From the IMG/VR virus record IMGVR_UViG_3300009376_000083, positions 1-23,983 of that record: a DNA stretch of 23,983 bases. The stretch is one strand, 5' to 3'. Under the pieces are notes generated by a model. It was not told where the DNA came from, searched no databases, and was given only the letters and a program-made list of their open reading frames with translations. The stretch comes from a virus. Shown in pieces: positions 17,689 to 23,937 of the stretch. The position numbers were made by a program, and so were the translations under genes. The number at the start of each line of letters is the position of its first letter. Within the stretch, counting starts at the first letter, position 1.

Positions 17689-18083
17689 CGTGCTCTAGGT
17701 GATGGTGGTACGAATTGTTCCATTCGACGGACTATTTCTTTCATTCCGTCATCTGCGTAGGGGTTATTAGCTAAAGCACCCATTACATGCAAGAACCTTG
17801 GCAATTGTTGTGCCCGTGCTGCTGAAAGTGGAGGACCGGCTGCCTGAGAATAATTTTCTCCTGTCATCACAGATTCGTTTGGGAACTCTGTTTGCCTAAA
17901 GGGACTACCCATAGCCCCCGGTTGCGGGCCGGTTCGAGGAGCAGGCTCCACTATTTCTGCATCGATGACTTGCGGCAACGGCACAATTTCTTGTGCTTGT
18001 TCTTGTACTCCAGCATCACCATATGTTTGACCAGTTGCTGTTTGGATTGGTTGGGTTTTGGAACCTTTACCTTTGCGTGGCAT
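17685..18083 (-). CDS. Portal-adjacent small protein, 132 aa
   Basis: ATG at 18083 overlaps the TAA of the portal gene (TAATG), and the stop overlaps the giant gene's start. The N-terminus is basic (MPRKGKGSKTQ). Residues 10-90 are Gln/Pro/Glu-rich and look disordered. The C-terminus is a helical piece (LPRFLHVMGALANN, then GMKEIVRRMEQF) ending in a basic tail. I do not know a function. The position suggests a portal accessory or a small head protein, and the helical C-terminus could be a docking element. Translation is probably coupled to both neighbours. Confidence 0.75.
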   Translation of the reverse strand: MPRKGKGSKTQPIQTATGQTYGDAGVQEQAQEIVPLPQVIDAEIVEPAPRTGPQPGAMGSPFRQTEFPNESVMTGENYSQAAGPPLSAARAQQLPRFLHVMGALANNPYADDGMKEIVRRMEQFVPPSPRAR

Positions 18084-19852
18084 TACAGCGCCGCCACTAA
18101 TTCTTCGAGTGACTGCGGCGATGCGGGTTCAGGTGGCATAGCGGCCATAGCTTCTGCTCCCATTCCGGGGGCTGCTAACCCCGGCATTGTTTCTGGGGAA
18201 CCTGCTGGCATTACTTCTGCCTGTCTTTCTTGCGCTTCACGTTGCACTTTTTCGACAGCTTCAGCCAATTCCATTTGGTCGTTCTTCACTAATTCCATAA
18301 TCCGAGCTAAGTCACCAGCAGGAATAACACCTTCTGAAGCTTGTTGTTGCACAGAAGAAAGAAGTGCTTGTTCTAATTGTTCAGCTATTACCGTGTCGTG
18401 TTCAAACTCGGGGTCTTCTACAAGTGGATCGATAGCCATAAACGAACGCTTCGACATTGTTCCCATACCAACTCGTTGCCCACCACCGATTACTAAATTG
18501 TTTATATCTGCACCGGGATGGGAGTAAGAAACCACGTTGTCGTTGCTATCAAAGTTTTGATTGGGCACGTAGTCAACTGCGCCTTTAGCGTTTTTGGTAC
18601 TGACATAAAAGCTACGTTTCCGTCCCCCGGAGTATGCCTTACAAAGATCTATGGCTAAACGGTTTTCTTCTTGAAGCGACCGAGCCATTATCCGTTGCGC
18701 TTCTTGTACTGTGAAGTCAACTACAGCCGAAAGAACAGCTTCGCCTCGTCGCCCTGTCCGAATATTGGAGGTTGATTCGCCACCAAATTCTTGTGGGATG
18801 CCAGCAGTTAAACGTTGCGCCCGTTCCAACCTGTCGATGGCTGGGTTTGTCATATACCCCGGCTGGGTTTGTATATCCCGAAGATCCCCACCTCGGACAA
18901 CACCAACTTCACCGGTTAAACCGTCGGCTGGGTTCACAATTTGTGGGGTTTCTCCGGCCCGACCTATGAGATATGTGTCGGGGAATACACCTTTTTGGAC
19001 AGCTATAACTTCTAAGGCCATCAGTCGTGCCTGCATTTGGTACATACCGAGGATGCCGTCGAACTGTCCTTGTGCGTTATCGAGACTAATTCGTTGTGCA
19101 CAAACAACTGGGGTTTGCCCAAGCGGATTAGGTATCCGTTCTAATTCAACAATGATTTGTTTTGCTTCACCGGGGCTAACTGGTGACATGAAAGGTAAGG
19201 ATTTGGGTGTAACGGTACGCATACCGATGAGAACTTGTTCTTCATGGTCAACGTATTCGATTAACTGAAGGCTTGTATCTTCTGTGGCTGTACCATCTCC
19301 ACCGAATTGTCGTGCGGCTTCTGGATACATTTGACGTATCCAACCAAGTTGACGCTCATAAGCAAAGATAACGTCCCGTGGCCGAACATCATCTACCCCC
19401 AACATTGTCGCTGGATAGGTAGTTAATGGGTCACGCACATGCCATGTCGGTGCCCCAATCTTTCTGTCAAACCTAAGATGTGTGCATGTGCTGGCGTAAC
19501 CAATGAGATGACGTGCCCGTTTCGCTAATTGGAGGTCCATTCGGCTGTTTTCCCAAAACCCAAACAAAGCTTTGCGACGTATGTCAGCGTTTTCTCGTGC
19601 TCGTTTAGTACGTGTATCTACCGGCGGACAATAAATATCGGGGCTTGTCGATGCAATACGCATCGCTGTTTGATCTAAGCCTTGGCCGAGAAGATTAGCA
19701 ACAGCAGATTTTTCGTCGCTGTTTAATTCTGGTAACGGAATAACAACATCACCGTTATAGTAATCTCGCAGTTCACGCATTTTAGCTTTTGCGCTATCGT
19801 TGGTGCGAGATCGTGCCGTATATAAACTAATAATTTCCTCTACGGATTTCAC
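18083..19852 (-). CDS. Portal protein, 589 aa
   Basis: The portal forms the dodecameric ring at one capsid vertex through which DNA is packed and released. The start is GTG at 19852, with AGG 5 bases upstream inside the terminase's last codons and two bases between the two genes. N-terminal landmarks are LRDYYNGDVVIPLPEL near 28-43 and ANLLGQGLDQTAMRIASTSPD, followed by HVRDPLTTYPATMLG and AYERQLGWIRQMYPEAA; these fit the SPP1 gp6-like portal group found in actinophages (from memory). The middle holds EFGGESTSNIRTGRRGEAVLS. The C-terminal 60 residues are Ala/Pro/Met/Glu-rich and probably flexible. The place directly after the terminase is the usual one. Length is a little above the usual 450-500 residues, accounted for by the tail. 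Confidence 0.9.
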   Translation of the reverse strand: MKSVEEIISLYTARSRTNDSAKAKMRELRDYYNGDVVIPLPELNSDEKSAVANLLGQGLDQTAMRIASTSPDIYCPPVDTRTKRARENADIRRKALFGFWENSRMDLQLAKRARHLIGYASTCTHLRFDRKIGAPTWHVRDPLTTYPATMLGVDDVRPRDVIFAYERQLGWIRQMYPEAARQFGGDGTATEDTSLQLIEYVDHEEQVLIGMRTVTPKSLPFMSPVSPGEAKQIIVELERIPNPLGQTPVVCAQRISLDNAQGQFDGILGMYQMQARLMALEVIAVQKGVFPDTYLIGRAGETPQIVNPADGLTGEVGVVRGGDLRDIQTQPGYMTNPAIDRLERAQRLTAGIPQEFGGESTSNIRTGRRGEAVLSAVVDFTVQEAQRIMARSLQEENRLAIDLCKAYSGGRKRSFYVSTKNAKGAVDYVPNQNFDSNDNVVSYSHPGADINNLVIGGGQRVGMGTMSKRSFMAIDPLVEDPEFEHDTVIAEQLEQALLSSVQQQASEGVIPAGDLARIMELVKNDQMELAEAVEKVQREAQERQAEVMPAGSPETMPGLAAPGMGAEAMAAMPPEPASPQSLEELVAAL

Positions 19853-19854
19853 TC

Positions 19855-21786
19855 TTACCTCGCCAAAAGTTCTGCGTCACCCGTAAGCCAAGTCGGACGC
19901 CACTGTCGATTGTTAACTATAGTCGGCATATAAAGTTTCTCTAAATTATGTTCGAGAAACCATTGTGCCATAACGCAGTCATCCGTGCGTGAACCGGTCC
20001 CTTCAGCATTCCAGCGTGTTACTTCGTTGACGAGAAGTAGCGAATGAGGTCTTGCTTCAGTGTTCTGTTTACCGGGCAAACGCACTCTGCCGACACGCCA
20101 TAATGGAGCGAGCATTTGCACTCCGTATTTGGGGTCGCCTTTATTTTTAGAATGCGTGTAATGAGGGATAAGTTGGACATTTCGTAATGCCGCCCAGCGT
20201 CGGAAATGGTCGTATTGGAGAATGAACTTCTGTGCAGCGTTAGCTTCAATCACCCAATGAGTAATCGGGTGCCCCATATCGTTGCTTATCTGCCACCAAT
20301 CCTCGGCTACACCCGTGAATCGTTGTTGTTCATGGCTCCAATCCAAAAAGGACGGTGCATCCATCTTACGCCGATATGACTCCAAAAGGTAACGAAACTC
20401 TGTTTCGGGGTTATACGCCCAACATTGGATAGCCCAATAGTTCGCTGGAGAGGGATCTGCTGTTGCTATAACAAACATTTCACCACTCACATTTTGTGGT
20501 AACTCCCACAAACCTCGGTCATTATCCCAACATCCGGGGTGGTGTACCCCATCTTTACCCGGTCCGCCGGTCACCCAAAGGGGGTCTACCAGCACATTGG
20601 CAGGGTTTACATCCAACTGCTGATAAAGAATTTCGAATCTATCAGGCGTTTGTGCTTTGATATGCCGTAATCGTCGCCAAGGTAACCGCCTCGGATACAA
20701 GAGGCATCCTTCGGGCCACGGTTCTGCATGTGGTTTGTGTGTTTCAGGATCACCTGAACAAATCTCTTCATAATGTGCTTGATATTTGAGATGAGCGTAT
20801 TTTCTCCATTCGTCTGGAGCGTCTTCTGGGTCAAATTCGTCGAGTTCGTAGTCGTCCGGGGGCGCAACTTTATCAAGTGCGTATCGGTAAATGTCGTCAG
20901 CGGACATTCGCTGTCCTTGTAATACGAGTAATCCACCGGGTTCGAGCCGAGTTTCAGCCACTTCATCCCACCATCTTCGCATATCTTCACGGGCCTCAGC
21001 GGATCTCATCTTTCGTGGGTCGTATACGTCGTCCCATATCACTAGATCGAAACGGCCACCCAAGAAACCAGAGTCCATTCCGAACGCAGACCACGTTGGT
21101 TCTTTTTGGGAAAGGGGTGTGTCGTCTTTTTGTAAAACAGTGAATGCTTCGGCCCGCCAGATTTCTGACGAATCTGGCTTGAACATGCCGAAGTCCTCTT
21201 GCAACGTAGCCTCAGCGTCAACCGCTAAGTTAAGTCGAACATCGTTCAACTCTGCTTTTACAGGGTGCGCTCGATCAAGTTCGGCACGCAACCTGCGGCA
21301 ATACCATTCTGCTAGTCGTTGTGTTGAGGAACCGATCATCCCACGGATAGCTCGGTTACGCACAGTTGCCCATGCGGGTAATACTTTAGCAAAGAATGTT
21401 GATTTTCCCGTACCGGGGGGAGCGTTAATTACGACGTACTCTTCGTATTCTGTCTCCATGAGACCCATAATGCGTTCGGTTGCTTCAACTTGCCACGGTT
21501 GTAAAATAATCCCGAAATACCTTTTGGCAAAGATTTCGATATTATCGTAAGCAGCCTGCGCCTCGGGACAAAGTTCATCATATTTAGGTACCTCCGGTTG
21601 AATTGTTTTGCCGAGGGCTTCTTGGGCGGCGATGTAATTTCTCGGGGCTTTGTCCCCTTCTGCGTCTCGGCAAGCGTGGTAAGAAATGTCGCATTCTTTT
21701 GCTGCGGCATAAAGCGATTTCCCCTGACGGCGAAGAGCTTGGTAATCCGCCCATTTCTCTATAGTTATTGCTTTCCCTGATGGCAT
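19855..21786 (-). CDS. terL: Terminase large subunit, 643 aa
   Basis: The motor ATPase and nuclease that packages and cuts phage DNA. Walker A is at 121-130 (NAPPGTGKST), Walker B at 247-253 (DLVIWDD), and a coupling motif at 288-294 (VLQGQRM). The RNase H-like nuclease shows Asp444 in ATADPS, Glu514 in VIEAN and Asp602/603 in TDDCVMAQW. The first 45 residues (KWADYQALRRQGKSLYAAAK, then ECDISYHACRDAE) resemble a helix-turn-helix, as in small terminase subunits, and may recognise DNA. No separate small subunit gene is seen in the window. ATG at 21786 has AGGGG upstream and lies 9 bases after the cysteine-rich 90-aa gene. Length is longer than the usual 450-550, explained by the N-terminal addition. 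Confidence 0.93.
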   Translation of the reverse strand: MPSGKAITIEKWADYQALRRQGKSLYAAAKECDISYHACRDAEGDKAPRNYIAAQEALGKTIQPEVPKYDELCPEAQAAYDNIEIFAKRYFGIILQPWQVEATERIMGLMETEYEEYVVINAPPGTGKSTFFAKVLPAWATVRNRAIRGMIGSSTQRLAEWYCRRLRAELDRAHPVKAELNDVRLNLAVDAEATLQEDFGMFKPDSSEIWRAEAFTVLQKDDTPLSQKEPTWSAFGMDSGFLGGRFDLVIWDDVYDPRKMRSAEAREDMRRWWDEVAETRLEPGGLLVLQGQRMSADDIYRYALDKVAPPDDYELDEFDPEDAPDEWRKYAHLKYQAHYEEICSGDPETHKPHAEPWPEGCLLYPRRLPWRRLRHIKAQTPDRFEILYQQLDVNPANVLVDPLWVTGGPGKDGVHHPGCWDNDRGLWELPQNVSGEMFVIATADPSPANYWAIQCWAYNPETEFRYLLESYRRKMDAPSFLDWSHEQQRFTGVAEDWWQISNDMGHPITHWVIEANAAQKFILQYDHFRRWAALRNVQLIPHYTHSKNKGDPKYGVQMLAPLWRVGRVRLPGKQNTEARPHSLLLVNEVTRWNAEGTGSRTDDCVMAQWFLEHNLEKLYMPTIVNNRQWRPTWLTGDAELLAR

Positions 21787-21795
21787 ATCAGCCCC

Positions 21796-22068
21796 TTATT
21801 GGCAAGATTCACAAATCTCTGGATTTTCTAAATCACATTCGATTACTTCGTCATCATCAAAAGGATCTACTTCTAGTCGTTCCCCCATCAATTCAGGGTT
21901 CTGTTCAAAAACTTCCATAAGTGTCAGCGGCTCCACATCTACAGGTTCTCCATAATCAAAACAAAAACAGTCATCGGCACAGTCAGGGCAATAATCGCAA
22001 GCACAGTCGTAATGATAGAAGTGACAAATACATTCTTCTTCTTCACAATCACAACCGTAAATAACCAT
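21796..22068 (-). CDS. Acidic cysteine-rich protein, 90 aa, possible metal binder
   Basis: ATG at 22068 overlaps the TAA of the ferredoxin gene (TAATG). Thirteen cysteines lie at 6, 8, 13, 15, 22, 24, 27, 30, 34, 36, 78, 86 and 89; ten fall within residues 6-36, in CxC and CxxC pairs with two histidines (16, 19). The rest is strongly acidic (DPFDDDEVIECD), with a short helix-like stretch (LTLMEVFEQNPEL). Such clustered CxC and CxxC spacing is typical of metallothionein-like or zinc-binding proteins, but I cannot name a family. There is no signal peptide, so it is probably cytoplasmic. It could bind zinc, copper or iron, or serve the ferredoxin next door. Alternatively it is a structural zinc-knuckle protein. 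Function unproven. Confidence 0.7.
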   Translation of the reverse strand: MVIYGCDCEEEECICHFYHYDCACDYCPDCADDCFCFDYGEPVDVEPLTLMEVFEQNPELMGERLEVDPFDDDEVIECDLENPEICESCQ

Positions 22069-22310
22069 TACCCAGAACTTACTTCAATGTAAATACATTC
22101 CCCCGGACACTCTTCCGCTGATTCTATAACAGCTTCCAAATCGTCGTCTTTGAAGTTCGCTAACCCAAACGCCCCACCCGGGTCGTCGAACACATGCCCG
22201 TTTTCTTGCACATAGGCAAGCCCGTCATCTCGCATAACGAAAACTTCAGGACATATTTCTGCACACAACCCATCACCGGTACAGAGATCTTGATCGATCC
22301 AGACTTTCAT
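22068..22310 (-). CDS. Single-cluster ferredoxin, 80 aa
   Basis: A small acidic electron carrier. The opening MKVWIDQDLCTGDGLCAEIC and later AEECPGECIYIE match the [3Fe-4S]/[4Fe-4S] ferredoxins of actinobacteria and of Pyrococcus. Putative cluster ligands are Cys10, Asp13, Cys16 and Cys68, with Asp13 in the second position as in the Pyrococcus protein. Cys20 stands where that family keeps one half of a disulfide, but its usual partner is replaced by a non-cysteine, while an extra Cys72 is present. The middle DDGLAYV and the acidic DFDD-type loop are normal for the family. It starts inside the stop of a 27-aa cysteine-rich gene and its stop overlaps the next cysteine-rich gene. No reductase or P450 partner is seen here, so it probably serves a host enzyme. 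Confidence 0.88.
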   Translation of the reverse strand: MKVWIDQDLCTGDGLCAEICPEVFVMRDDGLAYVQENGHVFDDPGGAFGLANFKDDDLEAVIESAEECPGECIYIEVSSG

Positions 22311-22393
22311 TAGCCATCCATGTGTCCGCAGCAGTCACAATGGTTGCATCTACACGGGCATGACTCACAACTACAATTTAGGCATTTCCTCAT
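22310..22393 (-). CDS. Cysteine-rich miniprotein, 27 aa
   Basis: ATG at 22393 overlaps the TGA of the 60-aa gene (ATGA), and the TAA at 22310 overlaps the ferredoxin ATG (TAATG). The gene therefore fits exactly between its neighbours, which is strong support for such a short frame. The preceding bases GGTGAAGG offer a ribosome site. The peptide starts MRKCLNCSCESCPCRCNHCD and has nine cysteines in 27 residues (4, 7, 9, 12, 14, 16, 19, 21, 22) plus two histidines (18, 24), in alternating CxxC and CxC spacing. This is a metallothionein-like arrangement that could hold zinc or copper ions or an iron-sulfur precursor. I know no described family with this sequence. It is not a secreted toxin precursor: no signal peptide. 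Confidence 0.65.
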   Translation of the reverse strand: MRKCLNCSCESCPCRCNHCDCCGHMDG

Positions 22394-22572
22394 CCTTCAC
22401 CGCCATGTGTGTCTTCAGGAACATATTTCTTGTAAGGGTACATCAATGAATGTTTCTCAAAAACAGAGTCGTGGTTAAACCAGATCCGATCTTCAACAAA
22501 ATACGGACGCACAATCGGTCTAATTTTGAAACCCTGACCGGCACACACTGAAAGCTTAAACTTTGTTCCCAT
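22390..22572 (-). CDS. Unknown small protein, 60 aa
   Basis: ATG at 22572 directly follows the TAA of the preceding membrane protein gene with no gap (TAAATG). The protein is basic and aromatic-rich, with one cysteine. It starts MGTKFKLSVCAGQGFKIRPI, continues through VRPYFVEDRIWFNHDSVFEK, and ends in a Gly/Glu tail (EDTHGGEG) whose last codons supply the ribosome site for the 27-aa gene. It may be a small beta-rich domain. I do not recognise it, and no motif points to a function. Support comes from the perfect fit between two neighbours and a protein-like composition. Confidence 0.6.
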   Translation of the reverse strand: MGTKFKLSVCAGQGFKIRPIVRPYFVEDRIWFNHDSVFEKHSLMYPYKKYVPEDTHGGEG

Positions 22573-22854
22573 TTAACAACCCATATCTTTTCGTAACTGC
22601 TCCCACACTGACCATTGAGATTCTGTCCAGTTATGGTCGATTGTATTGTAAAGCTGAGAACACTGGGCACCATACCCCGTTCCCTGCAACAACGCAGGAA
22701 TCTCAGGTTCCGGGTCAGACCCAAAAGGCCACCACATCAACAAAGCACCAATAGCGGTAGCAATAGCTACCCCAGCAGCAGTAATCGCTTTAATAATCTT
22801 TTTTATTGCTTCTGACCAAGCATCCGCTTTATCAGCAACATCCTCAATAGTCAC
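22573..22854 (-). CDS. Small single-span membrane protein, 93 aa
   Basis: I prefer GTG at 22854, which overlaps the methyltransferase TGA (GTGA) and has GGA six bases upstream, over an ATG at 22890 that would overlap that gene by 40 bases. A short charged N-terminus (TIEDVADKADAWSEAIKK) is followed by one clear membrane segment at about residues 20-42 (IIKAITAAGVAIATAIGALL, then MWWPF). The 50-residue C-terminal part is Trp/Gln-rich with two cysteines, one of them the last residue. The shape fits a holin, a spanin-like lysis protein or a small membrane accessory, and none can be chosen from sequence. No endolysin gene is adjacent, which weakens the holin reading. Confidence 0.65.
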   Translation of the reverse strand: MTIEDVADKADAWSEAIKKIIKAITAAGVAIATAIGALLMWWPFGSDPEPEIPALLQGTGYGAQCSQLYNTIDHNWTESQWSVWEQLRKDMGC

Positions 22855-23432
22855 AACAATTCCAACTGGACAGGAGAAGGAACACCCCATTGAGAAGCCA
22901 TCGCTTCCGCAACCCCCGAATATGTCAGACTTCTCGTTTTCGCTCTATCAGGTGAAGGCCACATAAGCCAAGACTTCTGCTCTCTCCCCCTAACAACATT
23001 CGTAGACCTCAACATTGGCAGATTTTTTAACCATAAACAAGTCCGTTTAAGTTCCCCGTGACCGAACTGATAAGGATTAAAAATTTGGTCCGGTTTACGA
23101 ATATGGGTACTAATCAAACCCACCGGATTTTCTATACAGATTCTGTCAATAGGCGCTTCCATCAACAACCTGACAAAATCCAACGCTTCACGCTGTTCTT
23201 CACGTTTATCAGGAAACCACCTCGCCCCCGACACCGTTAAATGCGTACATGGCGGAAACGCAATCATCAAATCCCAGCCATCCCCCAAAATATCTGACAC
23301 ATCACCCTGATAATGACTATTCAGAGGGTCGCCCTCCGAAGGCAACAAATCGCAACTAACAGCATCATGCCCCCGTTCCACAAAGGAATCTCGCACACGA
23401 CCAGAAAACTCGCAAGCAACAAGAACTTTCAT
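22851..23432 (-). CDS. DNA cytosine methyltransferase-like protein, 193 aa
   Basis: Starting at ATG 23432 gives MKVLVACEFSGRVRDSFVER, the AdoMet-binding opening of a phage C5-cytosine methylase-like family. Asp28 (SCDLL) follows strand 2. The Pro-Cys motif at 59-64 (FPPCTH) holds the likely catalytic Cys62, and IENPVG at 100-105 is the ENV-type motif. Further family blocks are SGARWF, IRKPDQIFNPYQFGH and SPDRAKTRSLTY. At 193 residues it is much shorter than ordinary C5 methylases, and no large target-recognition domain is visible. Probable role: methylation of phage DNA against host restriction, or modification of host DNA. No partner restriction enzyme is seen. The longer start at 23492 would overlap the previous gene by 53 bases and is less likely. 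Confidence 0.85.
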   Translation of the reverse strand: MKVLVACEFSGRVRDSFVERGHDAVSCDLLPSEGDPLNSHYQGDVSDILGDGWDLMIAFPPCTHLTVSGARWFPDKREEQREALDFVRLLMEAPIDRICIENPVGLISTHIRKPDQIFNPYQFGHGELKRTCLWLKNLPMLRSTNVVRGREQKSWLMWPSPDRAKTRSLTYSGVAEAMASQWGVPSPVQLELL

Positions 23433-23439
23433 TTTCCGT

Positions 23440-23565
23440 CTACGAAGGTGAGAGTTTCCCATCATTAATACGAGACTGATTGCCATCACCACGCATCAAA
23501 CGCCAAATCTCTTCAGCCTCAATCTGGGAACGCTCCCTCTCCACAATCATTTTCTTTTCAGCCAT
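23440..23565 (-). CDS. Small charged protein, 41 aa
   Basis: ATG at 23565 has GGAG 6 bases upstream, a good ribosome site, and the stop lies 7 bases before the methyltransferase start. The peptide begins MAEKKMIVERERSQIEAEEI and is a charged, probably helical protein with a polar end. No family is recognised. An extension to an ATG at 23724 would run through the structured non-coding leader and is not convincing. It is the first gene after the 420-base gap and probably the first of the accessory cluster. Confidence 0.6.
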   Translation of the reverse strand: MAEKKMIVERERSQIEAEEIWRLMRGDGNQSRINDGKLSPS

Positions 23566-23650
23566 CAAAAACTCCAAAAATTGAGTGAACCCCCAGACCT
23601 GACATGATACAGTACAAACGCACTCGCCGCTAACACCGGTCCGATCGCCC

Positions 23651-23684
23651 GTCAGAGGGGCATCTGACTCCGTGTCCAGACACG
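23651..23684. promoter_or_regulatory. Two adjacent inverted repeats, possible operator or leader structure
   Basis: GTCAGA (23651-23656) and TCTGAC (23663-23668) flank six bases. CGTGTC (23671-23676) and GACACG (23679-23684) flank two bases, which makes a compact 14-base dyad of operator type. They lie about 90-120 bases before the 41-aa gene. They could bind a regulator or fold in a transcript leader. No U-run is present, so a terminator is unlikely. Confidence 0.4.
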
Positions 23685-23890
23685 ACGGCCCAACACAAAC
23701 CGGGGGGCACGGAGCGACCAGCACAGAGAGGCTAGGTCAAGGCAAGAGAGGCCCCAACACTCGGAGGATACCAAGGAATAAACCACACACCAAACAAACA
23801 ACTGAACCAAACCCACCAAAACAACGTATAACACGTGTAAGAAAGGGCAGGGCCTCGGCACATCCCCCCTTACGAACCAAACAAACGAAG

Positions 23891-23937
23891 TTAACCACAC
23901 GGGGGTAGGAAGACTAAAGATTTAACGATGGGGGTAG
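23891..23937 (+). repeat. Imperfect direct repeat TTAAC-N-GGGGGTAG
   Basis: TTAAC with GGGGGTAG five bases later (23891-23908) is repeated as TTAAC with GGGGGTAG three bases later (23922-23937). The eight-base GGGGGTAG copies start 29 bases apart, roughly three helical turns. This spacing would place two binding sites on the same face of the DNA. No known motif is recognised. Confidence 0.4.

Noticed and set aside
22443-22724. A 93-aa minus-strand frame across the membrane protein and 60-aa genes
   Set aside because: It overlaps two better supported genes in another frame and has no fitting ribosome site or recognisable composition.
22573-22890. Membrane protein start at ATG 22890
   Set aside because: It would overlap the methyltransferase by 40 bases; the GTG at 22854 gives the GTGA junction seen elsewhere in the cluster.
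22851-23492. Methyltransferase start at 23492
   Set aside because: The added 20 residues overlap the 41-aa gene and lie before the conserved family start MKVLVACEFSG.
23652-23908. Open frames on both strands in the non-coding region (78 and 82 aa)
   Set aside because: Both have low-complexity compositions produced by the skewed bases, overlap each other on opposite strands, and have no good ribosome site.
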